Source: Paracoccaceae bacterium
GTDB lineage: Bacteria > Pseudomonadota > Alphaproteobacteria > Rhodobacterales > Rhodobacteraceae
NCBI GenBank assembly: GCA_029862205.1
Contig: JAOTXT010000010.1
Span: 17,923-81,922, forward strand
DNA: 64,000 nucleotides
Direction of reading: 5' to 3'
Shown here: piece after piece, positions 57,331 to 64,000 of the stretch
Position numbering within the stretch: the first letter of the stretch is position 1
Layout of the letters: the number at the start of each line of letters is the position of its first letter
Program-made: the position numbers and the translations under genes
The notes under the pieces: generated by a model
Told to the model about the DNA's origin: nothing
What the model saw: only the letters and a program-made list of their open reading frames with translations
Databases searched by the model: none

Positions 57331-58125
57331 TCAGGCTTTGCCGCGCTGTGCCTGCAGGAAGCTGACTTCGCCGTCCGCGATCCGCGCCGCGGTCAGCCGC
57401 CGCGAGGCATACGCGCCGGTATCGACGGCGATCCGGCCGCTCACGGCGCTCGGCCGCTCGACGACGAAATGACCGTGAACGACCCAGATGCCGTCGCTGC
57501 GCGGGGTGGTCAGGAAGCTCTGATGGCCCCAAAGCAATGTCTCGATCGGCTGGTTGTCCAGCCTCTGCGCCGGGTTTGCCCCCGCATGGGCAAAAAACAC
57601 GTTGCCGACGGCGTGGCGCATTTTCAGAGCCTGGATGAAGCCCAAATGGCCGCCGAGCGCGGCGATCAGGCTCTCGCGCAGCCGAAGCGCGTTCTCCGGA
57701 TCGGCAAGATTGCCGGGATGGCCCAGGCCATAGCTCATCAGGGTCTGCAAACCACCACTGCGTAGCCATAGCTCGGATACATCGGGGGCACGCAGGAACT
57801 GCATCAGCATCTGCTCGTGGTTGCCCATCAGGAAGACGGTCTCGAGCATAGGCTCGCCCGCCGCCCAGGCGGCAAATTCGATCAGAAACTCGACCGTCTT
57901 GCGCGAGTTCTCGCCACGATCGATGTAGTCGCCCATGAAGACGATCATCGCCGGGGCGCCCTGGGCATCGATATCCTCGATGATGCGCGCGACCAGCGAC
58001 CGCGCCAGACGGTGGCAGCCGTGAATGTCACCGACCGCATAGACCAGTCCGCCGGTTTCGACCGGTTCGCCGAAATGCGCCGCCGGGGCCGGGGCCGGGG
58101 ACCGTTTTCCGAAGAGGCTCAGCAG
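57331..58125 (-). CDS. Metallophosphoesterase (Ser/Thr protein phosphatase type) with apparent CTG start
   Basis: 264 residues. The calcineurin-like motifs are AVGDIHG near 35, FMGDYIDRGENS near 64, FLMGNHEQM near 98, and histidines in FFAHAG and VVHGH. The first ATG lies at 57948, after the essential GDIHG motif, so it cannot be the true start. Extending in frame there is no ATG, GTG or TTG; the CTG at 58125 has GAGGA at a perfect seven-base distance and follows the kinase stop by 10 bases. The protein then begins LLSLFGKRSPAP. It may dephosphorylate the Wzc-like kinase or another protein. Confidence 0.82.
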   Translation of the reverse strand: MLSLFGKRSPAPAPAAHFGEPVETGGLVYAVGDIHGCHRLARSLVARIIEDIDAQGAPAMIVFMGDYIDRGENSRKTVEFLIEFAAWAAGEPMLETVFLMGNHEQMLMQFLRAPDVSELWLRSGGLQTLMSYGLGHPGNLADPENALRLRESLIAALGGHLGFIQALKMRHAVGNVFFAHAGANPAQRLDNQPIETLLWGHQSFLTTPRSDGIWVVHGHFVVERPSAVSGRIAVDTGAYASRRLTAARIADGEVSFLQAQRGKA

Positions 58126-58135
58126 CGGTTCGTCC

Positions 58136-60331
58136 TCAGCTATGGTAGTATTTCGAGGTGTCCCGGTAGTAGCGGTATGTGGAATACCCGTAGCGGGCCA
58201 TCTTGTTGATATTCACTTGGCTCAGCACCAGCCCAGCGATCTTGACGTTGATCTGGGCAAAGAACCTCAGGCCCTCGGTCACATTCTCGCGGGCTGTCCT
58301 GTTCCAGCGCACGCAGAACAGCACCGCGTCCGCCGCCTTGGCGATCACCCGCGCGTCCGGGACCGCCAAGACCGGCGGCGTATCGATGAAGATGAAATCG
58401 AACTTTCCGCGCATCTCGGCGATGAAATCCGAGAACCGCTGCGAGGCGAAGACATCGGCCGCGTTCACCGAACTCGACTCGCCCGGCAGGATGTGCAGTC
58501 CGCTCTCCTGGTCGTAATACACGACCTCGTCGAACTCGCGCGAGCCGCTGAGGAGCGACAGCAACCCGCCCTGAGGCGGCAGGTCGAAATAGTCCTGGAA
58601 CGTCCGCCTGCGGATATCGCATTCAACAAGCAGAACCCGTTTGCCGAGCGCCCGGGAAATCTGGGCCAGGCCGACGCAGCAGGTGGTCTTGCCCTCACCC
58701 GGCAAGGCCGAGGCCAGCAGGATCACCTGGGGCGGCTGGTCCACATTGGCCAACAGCACCGAGGTCCTGAGGTTCCGGATTGCCTCGGCCACATTCGAGG
58801 TTGGCTTGTCGATCAGATAGTCCAGGAATGCGCGGCGCCGCGTAAACGGCGCCATCGGTATCGTGCCGATCACCGCCTCGCCGGTCAGGCTCTCCAGTTC
58901 GTCGGTCGAGCGGAAGCTGGTGTTCAGCCGCTCCGAGAGCAGGATCAGCGCCAATGCCAGCAGCACCCCGCCGCCGCCGCCAATCATCAGGGTAAAGCCG
59001 CGCCGGGGCGACGAAGGGCCCCAAGGCACCTGTGCTTCGGTCAGAATCCGCGCGTCGGGGCGCTGGATCCCTTCCTGCACCGACGTCTCCTTCAGCCGCG
59101 CCAGGAAGAATTCATAGATCAAACGGCTCGCCTCGGCCTCGCGCTGAAGCTCGCGCAACTGGACCAGCGACTTGGCGTCATCCTCCTGCTTGGCTTCCAG
59201 CTCGGTGATTGTCTGACGAACCGTGGCTTCCTGCCCGCGCAGCCGGTCGACGGTCACGGCCATGCGGCCCGTGGCCGTGTCAAGCGCCGCATCGAAGCGC
59301 GACAAGAGCTGCGCGCGCGCATCCCCGTCGCCCGAGCCTTTCACACGATCGATCTCGCCAGCCAGCCGCGCCAGCTGCGGCTCGCGCATCAATTCGGCAA
59401 TCCCCGCAAACTGTTCCGAAGTCCGGCCCGCCTTGATCGCGCGCAATCGATCCGCAGTGACCGCCTGCTCCTCGGCCAGGGTTTCGGCCCGCTCACGCAG
59501 GTCCTTGAGTTGGCGCGCCGAGACAGCGAGCGCCTCCTCGCTGACCAGCGACATGCCCGCGGAGAAGCCCTCGACCGACTTCTCGGCCGCTTGCAGCGCG
59601 ACCCTCAGATCAGCGACCCGCGCGGTCAGCCAGTCTGTCGCTTGCCGGGTGGCGTCGAATTTTGTCTCGAGCTGGTCGAGGATGTAGAACTTCGCCATCG
59701 CATTGGCGAGATCTGCGGAGCGTTGCGAATCCGAGGTGGTGGCGCGGATGATCAGCACATAGGTGCTGTCCAGCCACTCGGCTTGAACGGCGCCGCGCAC
59801 CGTGGCGATCAGCCGCTCGGTCACCTGATCCGGCGTTTCCTCGACAGCCGCGCGCCCCTCGCCGGCCCCGAACAGATAGGCCCTGAGCGCGCCCAGATTG
59901 TTCGATAGTGACAGCCAGCGGGTCCAGCCCTCGGGCGGCTGAAGCGCGTGATTGAATACCGGATCGTTGGCAAGGTCGAGTTCGGTCACGACCCGTTCGA
60001 GCAGGCGGCCCGACTTGATCACCTCGATCTGCGAACCCAGCGAGAAGTAATCGCTGCCCAGGCTGCGGGCGACCGGATCGATATCGACGATCTTGGTTTG
60101 ATCGATCTCCCACAGAACCCGGGACTCGGCGGTATAAAGCGGGGTGATCCGCAGAAGCTGCGCATAGGCGATCGCGATGCCGGCAACGGCGAATAGCGCG
60201 ATCAGCCATTTCGAGCGCCAGATCAGCATCAGCAGACGGCGCAGGTCGACATCCGGCTCATGCGTGGGCTCGACGGCACCGTCGGCGCGCAGCGTCGCGA
60301 GTGCCTGGCGAACGTTGGAATCTAGGCCCAT
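58136..60331 (-). CDS. Polysaccharide co-polymerase / tyrosine autokinase, Wzc-like
   Basis: 731 residues. A Wzz domain with membrane helices near 38-58 (KWLIALFAVAGIAIAYAQ) and 455-475 surrounds a long periplasmic coiled coil (about 230-410). The cytoplasmic BY-kinase domain has Walker A ALPGEGKTTCCVGLA near 540, Walker A-prime LLVECDIRR (usually D-x-D; here E-C-D) and Walker B FIFIDTPPV near 645. The C-terminus has a tyrosine cluster, YGYSTYRYYRDTSKYYHS, the autophosphorylation site. It controls chain length and export with the Wza-like protein. A phosphatase gene follows 10 bases later. Confidence 0.93.
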   Translation of the reverse strand: MGLDSNVRQALATLRADGAVEPTHEPDVDLRRLLMLIWRSKWLIALFAVAGIAIAYAQLLRITPLYTAESRVLWEIDQTKIVDIDPVARSLGSDYFSLGSQIEVIKSGRLLERVVTELDLANDPVFNHALQPPEGWTRWLSLSNNLGALRAYLFGAGEGRAAVEETPDQVTERLIATVRGAVQAEWLDSTYVLIIRATTSDSQRSADLANAMAKFYILDQLETKFDATRQATDWLTARVADLRVALQAAEKSVEGFSAGMSLVSEEALAVSARQLKDLRERAETLAEEQAVTADRLRAIKAGRTSEQFAGIAELMREPQLARLAGEIDRVKGSGDGDARAQLLSRFDAALDTATGRMAVTVDRLRGQEATVRQTITELEAKQEDDAKSLVQLRELQREAEASRLIYEFFLARLKETSVQEGIQRPDARILTEAQVPWGPSSPRRGFTLMIGGGGGVLLALALILLSERLNTSFRSTDELESLTGEAVIGTIPMAPFTRRRAFLDYLIDKPTSNVAEAIRNLRTSVLLANVDQPPQVILLASALPGEGKTTCCVGLAQISRALGKRVLLVECDIRRRTFQDYFDLPPQGGLLSLLSGSREFDEVVYYDQESGLHILPGESSSVNAADVFASQRFSDFIAEMRGKFDFIFIDTPPVLAVPDARVIAKAADAVLFCVRWNRTARENVTEGLRFFAQINVKIAGLVLSQVNINKMARYGYSTYRYYRDTSKYYHS

Positions 60332-60836
60332 GTTACCCCGATCACGCCGCTCCCGGCGCCCTCTCCCAAGCCGCGAAACCCGCCCTGGGAACTGCCCCGA
60401 TTAGGATAGCGGCTCCGCATCCGCATGGTAAGAGCCAATTTCGAAACGCGCCGTTCCGACATGATCCGCCGTCCTTCGAATCGGCCCGACGCAGGCCGCG
60501 CGAGTAAATCCACCAACCACAGAGACGCGCCAAGAGGCTGATATAGTTTAATTTTTTGCACCACCAGTTGCACAAATCGACCACTCATCTTGCCCCATAT
60601 CGAATTTCTTCGAATTTAGGTCGAAATCGAAACTGAATTAATTTAAGGCTTATTTAATGTCTGCTGTGGGAACACAGTTTCCGCAGCTCCGCGTCACCTT
60701 GTTTGCGGGGCGCATGTTGGGGGCGAGACCGCACGTCTTGTGCGGGCCTTGTCGGGGGTTTGGCCGGTCCGATCCGTGATCTGCTCATGGACTGGCCAAC
60801 GGGTGGCGTGCGCAAACTGAGCGAGGCGGTGGGGCA
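60332..60836. promoter_or_regulatory. Divergent exopolysaccharide promoter region
   Basis: 505 bases without a gene between the kinase and sugar-transferase genes. The middle (about 60530-60660) is markedly AT-rich. It contains CGAATTT at 60601 and 60611 (10 bases apart) with CGAAAT and CGAAAC at 60622 and 60628, and a perfect CtrA box. Regulator binding between divergent promoters is likely; no -10/-35 pair could be fixed with confidence. Confidence 0.6.
60643..60657. promoter_or_regulatory. CtrA-binding box
   Basis: TTAAGGCTTATTTAA matches the CtrA full-site consensus TTAA-N7-TTAA exactly. In GC-rich DNA a chance match is uncommon. CtrA controls capsule, motility and gene-transfer-agent genes in Rhodobacterales, so control of this locus is plausible. 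Confidence 0.55.
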
Positions 60837-61532
60837 ATGAACAAACAAATCGGGCATCAAGACTTTAACTTGGCGTCGGCCGCGGCACTGGCCGGACCGC
60901 TGGACTTCGCCGCGGATCAGGCGCTGGCCGCATCTACGTCCAATCTGACATTCAGGGTTCTCAAGCGATGGTTCGACATCGTGATTACCCTGTGCGCGCT
61001 TCCGTTTGTCGGCGCGATCGCGGCGATCTTGCTGCTGCTGAACCCGTTATGGAACCCGGGACCACTGTTATTCCTGCAGACGCGGATGGGGCGTGATTGC
61101 AAACCGTTCCGCGCGGTCAAGTTCCGGACCATGCGCCCGGCCGAGCGGATCAGGCGCGGCCCGGACGACCCGCTGGAGGCGGACCGGATCACCCCGCTGG
61201 GGCATGTCCTGAGGCGCAGCCGGTTCGACGAATTGCCGCAATTCCTGAATGTGCTGGCGGGCGAGATGAGCGTGATCGGCCCCAGGCCCGATTTCTGGAA
61301 CCATGCCAAGCACTATCTGCGCACGGTCCCCGGCTACCGGCAGCGCCACACGGTGCGCCCGGGCATTACCGGACTGGCGCAGGTCGATGGCGGATACGCC
61401 GAGGGCGTCGATGCGACGCTCGAGAAGACGCGGCTGGATCTGCGCTATCTGCGGGCGGGCAGCTTCGCGATGGAGACCTACATCCTGTCGCGGACCGTTG
61501 TCGTGCTGCTGACCGGTTTCGGTGCCCGCTGA
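60837..61532 (+). CDS. Exopolysaccharide initiating sugar transferase (WbaP/UndP type)
   Basis: 231 residues. A polar N-terminus of 40 residues precedes one membrane helix (IVITLCALPFVGAIAAILLLL) and the bacterial sugar-transferase domain: FLQTRMGRDCKPFRAVKFRT near 78, SRFDELPQFLNVLAGEMSVI near 128, GPRPDF near 148 and VRPGITGLAQVDG near 172. It links the first sugar phosphate to undecaprenyl phosphate and so starts repeat-unit assembly. It overlaps the next glycosyltransferase gene by 11 bases. Confidence 0.93.
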   Translation: MNKQIGHQDFNLASAAALAGPLDFAADQALAASTSNLTFRVLKRWFDIVITLCALPFVGAIAAILLLLNPLWNPGPLLFLQTRMGRDCKPFRAVKFRTMRPAERIRRGPDDPLEADRITPLGHVLRRSRFDELPQFLNVLAGEMSVIGPRPDFWNHAKHYLRTVPGYRQRHTVRPGITGLAQVDGGYAEGVDATLEKTRLDLRYLRAGSFAMETYILSRTVVVLLTGFGAR

Positions 61533-62712
61533 CGAGGCCGGCGGCGCGGCGTTGCCCGGCAAACGCCTGCTCTTCGTTGTCAACGATTTGGCGTTCCTGA
61601 TCTCGCACCGGTTAGAGATCGTGCTTGCCGCCGTAGCGGCCGGTGCGCGGGTCGAGGTCGCCGCCCCTCCAGATCAAAATTCGGCGGCGAGGCTGGCCGA
61701 TCATGGGATCCGGGCTGTGCCGATCCCGATGAGCCGGCATGGTATGAATCCCTTCCGCGAGTTCCGCAGCCTCTTGGCGCTCTACGGGCTGATGCGCCGG
61801 ACCGCCCCCGACCTGGTGCATCTGATCACGGTCAAGCCTGTCGTCTTCGGCGGCATCGCCGCCCGCCTAGCCCATGTTCCGGCCATGGTCGCGGCGATCA
61901 GCGGGCTCGGGTTCGTATTCGACGGCCGCGGCGCGCGCAGCCGCATGTTGCGCTTGGGGCTTCGCCCGCTATACCGGGCGGCAATGGCTCACCGGAACGC
62001 CCGCGCCATCTTCCAGAACCCGACGGACCGCCAGCGCCTGACCGCGCTTTGCCCCGGCATCGCGTCTGAACTGATCGCAGGCTCGGGCGTCGATCTGGTG
62101 CGCTTTGCACCGGCCCCCGAGCCGGACGGCCCGGCGACCGTTCTGCTTCCGGCCCGGTTGTTGCGGCCGAAGGGGATCGCCGAGTTCGTTGAGGCGGCGC
62201 GGCGCCTGCGGGCCTCGGGCACGAATGCCCGCTTCGTCGTCTTGGGTGACGCGCCCGCAAGCAACCCAGCCACCATTCCCCAAGAGCAGATCGAGACCTG
62301 GCGCCGGCAGGGCAATGTGGCCTTCGAAGGCTTCTGTGACGACATGCCGGCGGCGCTCGGCGCCGCGCATTTGGTCGTCCTGCCCTCCTATTACGGCGAA
62401 GGCCTGCCGAAGGTTCTGCTCGAGGCCGCCGCCTGCGGGCGGGCAGTGATCACCACCGACCACCCCGGATGCCGCGACGCGGTCGTGCCGGGCCAGACGG
62501 GACTTCTGGTCCCGCCCCGCGACCCGGCCGCTTTGGCCGGCGCGATCGGCGCGTTGCTGACTGACCCCGAGCGGCGGCGGTCCATGGGCCAGGCGGCACG
62601 CGCCCATGCAGAGCGGAATTTCGCGGTTTCGGATGTCGTGGACCGGCATTTGGCGATCTATCGCGCTCTGCTCGCGCCCGCCCGGACCGCCGCCGCTCAG
62701 ACCGCCGCCTAG
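61522..62712 (+). CDS. Glycosyltransferase family 4 protein
   Basis: 396 residues with the GT-B fold. The N-terminal domain reads LLFVVNDLAFLISHRLEIVL, with a FVFDGRG segment near 135; the C-terminal GT1 domain has [19 protein letters not shown] near 207, LPSYYGEGLPKVLLEAAACG near 288 and TGLLVPPRDPAALA near 325, the E-x7-E donor-binding region. It adds a sugar to the lipid-linked repeat unit; the sugar is unknown. GTG start inside the sugar-transferase gene, so translation is coupled. Confidence 0.9.
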   Translation: MPADEAGGAALPGKRLLFVVNDLAFLISHRLEIVLAAVAAGARVEVAAPPDQNSAARLADHGIRAVPIPMSRHGMNPFREFRSLLALYGLMRRTAPDLVHLITVKPVVFGGIAARLAHVPAMVAAISGLGFVFDGRGARSRMLRLGLRPLYRAAMAHRNARAIFQNPTDRQRLTALCPGIASELIAGSGVDLVRFAPAPEPDGPATVLLPARLLRPKGIAEFVEAARRLRASGTNARFVVLGDAPASNPATIPQEQIETWRRQGNVAFEGFCDDMPAALGAAHLVVLPSYYGEGLPKVLLEAAACGRAVITTDHPGCRDAVVPGQTGLLVPPRDPAALAGAIGALLTDPERRRSMGQAARAHAERNFAVSDVVDRHLAIYRALLAPARTAAAQTAA

Positions 62713-62716
62713 AACG

Positions 62717-64000
62717 ATGTGCGGGATCGCCGGACTGCTGGATCCAGGCGGGCAAGCCGATCTCGCCGCGCGCGCCAGCGCCATGGCCGGGAGGTTGCGC
62801 CATCGCGGTCCGGACAGCGGGGACGTCTGGTCGGACCCGGAAGCAGGCATCGCGCTCGGCCACCGGCGCCTGGCGGTGATCGACCTCAGCGAGGCCGGAC
62901 ACCAGCCAATGACCTCCTCCTGCGGCCGCCTGGTGCTGAGCTACAATGGCGAGATCTACAACGGACCGGAGCTGCGTGCCGAGCTCGAAGCCCTAGGCCG
63001 CCGGTTCCGCGGACACTCCGATACCGAGGTGATTGCCGAAGGCGTTGCGGAATGGGGCCTCGATGCGCTCCTGCCGCGCTTGATCGGCATGTTCACCTTC
63101 GCGCTCTGGGACCGGCAGGCGCGAAGCCTCGCCCTGGTGCGCGACCGGTTCGGGATCAAACCGCTCTATTGGGGCCAGGACCAGGGGTGTTTCCGGTTCG
63201 GCTCGGAACTGCGGGCGCTCAGCGCCGAACCTGGCTTCGACCGGCGCGTCGACCGGGACGCGATCACCGCCTATCTGCGCTTCGGCTATGTGCCGGCACC
63301 TCAGTCGATCTATCGGGGCGCGCGCAAGTTGCAGCCCGGCCACGTGCTGGAAATCGGCCCAGGCGGCGCGCCCGAGATACGGGCGTGGTGGCGCTTGGCC
63401 GATCTGGTGCGCGCCGGGCGTGAGGCGCCCTTCACCGAGGATGAGGACGCGGCGGTCGAGGCTCTGGAACCGCTGCTCCGCGAGGCGGTCGGCCAGCGCA
63501 TGGTCGCGGATGTGCCGCTGGGCGTTTTCCTCTCGGGCGGGATCGATTCAAGCACGGTCGCGGCCCTGATGCAGGCCCAGAGCGGCGTGCCGGTCAAAAC
63601 GTTCACCATCGGCTTCGACCAGCCGGGCTATGACGAGGCCGCCCATGCGGCCCGCATCGCCGCGCATTTGGGAACCGAGCATCGTCAGGAGATCCTGACC
63701 GCCGAGGCGGCTCTCGCGGTGATCCCGAAGCTCGCGCAAATAAGCGACGAGCCCTTTGCCGATCCCTCGATCATCCCCACCTGGCTGGTCTCGCGCATGA
63801 CCCGGCGTGACGTCACGGTGGCGCTGTCGGGTGATGGCGGTGACGAGATGTTCGGCGGCTATAACCGCTATATCGAGGCGATGGGACGGTTGCGCCGGCT
63901 CTGGTCGCTGCCCGCGCCCGCGCGCCGGGCGCTCGCCGGGGCGGTGCGGGCGGTGCCCGGGCGCTGGTGGCCGTGGGTGGCGCCGCAGCTTCCCGAGGCC
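62717..64000 (+). CDS. asnB: Asparagine synthase (glutamine-hydrolysing), 3-prime end cut by the window
   Basis: 428 codons are visible and no stop is reached. The N-terminal nucleophile is Cys2 in MCGIAGLLDPGG; RLRHRGPDSG and LSYNGEIYN follow, completing the glutaminase domain. The synthetase domain begins near 245 with the ATP loop VFLSGGIDSSTVAALM and ALSGDGGDEMFGGYNRY near 371. In exopolysaccharide loci AsnB-like proteins often amidate sugar acids or other acceptors, so it may not serve asparagine supply. It starts 4 bases after the glycosyltransferase stop. Confidence 0.92.
   Translation, partial: MCGIAGLLDPGGQADLAARASAMAGRLRHRGPDSGDVWSDPEAGIALGHRRLAVIDLSEAGHQPMTSSCGRLVLSYNGEIYNGPELRAELEALGRRFRGHSDTEVIAEGVAEWGLDALLPRLIGMFTFALWDRQARSLALVRDRFGIKPLYWGQDQGCFRFGSELRALSAEPGFDRRVDRDAITAYLRFGYVPAPQSIYRGARKLQPGHVLEIGPGGAPEIRAWWRLADLVRAGREAPFTEDEDAAVEALEPLLREAVGQRMVADVPLGVFLSGGIDSSTVAALMQAQSGVPVKTFTIGFDQPGYDEAAHAARIAAHLGTEHRQEILTAEAALAVIPKLAQISDEPFADPSIIPTWLVSRMTRRDVTVALSGDGGDEMFGGYNRYIEAMGRLRRLWSLPAPARRALAGAVRAVPGRWWPWVAPQLPEA

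Overview
The window is high-GC DNA (about two thirds G+C by eye) and is almost certainly chromosome of an alphaproteobacterium of the Rhodobacterales/Roseobacter type. The evidence is a complete division and cell-wall (dcw) cluster, a lsrB/vtlR-type LysR gene followed by what looks like an AbcR-type sRNA, a class II DAHP synthase, a tRNA-Pro beside a DUF192 gene and a twin cold-shock-domain gene, DUF2147 and DUF427 genes, and tightly packed operons with ATGA, GTGA and TGATG overlaps. No prophage, transposase or CRISPR array was found.

Layout. 1-24.8 kb is housekeeping and metabolism: a TatD / metallo-beta-lactamase / AEC-transporter operon, a TauD-type dioxygenase, a fused indolepyruvate ferredoxin oxidoreductase, an SDR with a divergent HxlR regulator, a secreted protein divergent from the LsrB-like regulator, MsrP, SerB, class II DAHP synthase, a GlxA-type regulator coupled to a hotdog thioesterase, tRNA-Pro, a cold-shock protein, a lipoprotein, an aminopeptidase P, a ClC channel, a second thioesterase and a D-lactate-dehydrogenase-like flavoprotein. 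24.8-27.2 kb is an AT-richer accessory island holding two genes: a divergent class III nucleotidyl-cyclase-like protein and a PsiE-family membrane protein. 27.2-50.7 kb, all on the minus strand, is the dcw region, from mraZ through rsmH, ftsL, ftsI, murE, murF, mraY, murD, ftsW, murG, murC, an APC permease, murB, ddl, ftsQ, ftsA and ftsZ to bamD, recN and a 52-residue membrane ORF. Its promoter carries MraZ-box-like repeats, followed by a structured leader of about 300 nt. 51-55.8 kb holds a Baeyer-Villiger-type monooxygenase/SDR operon, a lower-GC secreted hydrolase, RNase P RNA and an AmpD-like amidase. 55.9-64 kb is an exopolysaccharide locus: Wza-like export protein, a metallophosphatase, a Wzc-like kinase, a sugar transferase, a glycosyltransferase and a truncated asparagine synthase. 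It has a perfect CtrA box between the divergent kinase and sugar-transferase genes.

How the genes work together. The dcw block makes lipid II (MurB-F, Ddl, MraY, MurG) and builds the divisome (FtsL, I, W, Q, A, Z), apparently from one MraZ-controlled promoter with translational coupling. Two departures from the usual order stand out: an amino-acid permease embedded between murC and murB, and no lpxC between ftsZ and bamD. The exopolysaccharide genes form a Wza/Wzc export system with possible CtrA control.

The strongest candidates for something new are the cyclase-like/PsiE gene pair, the putative RNAs near 10.5 kb and 50.3-50.8 kb, the apparent CTG start of the phosphatase at 58.1 kb, and the 37-bp-stem hairpin at 20.9-21.0 kb. 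All identifications rest on reading motifs and gene order. No database search was possible.
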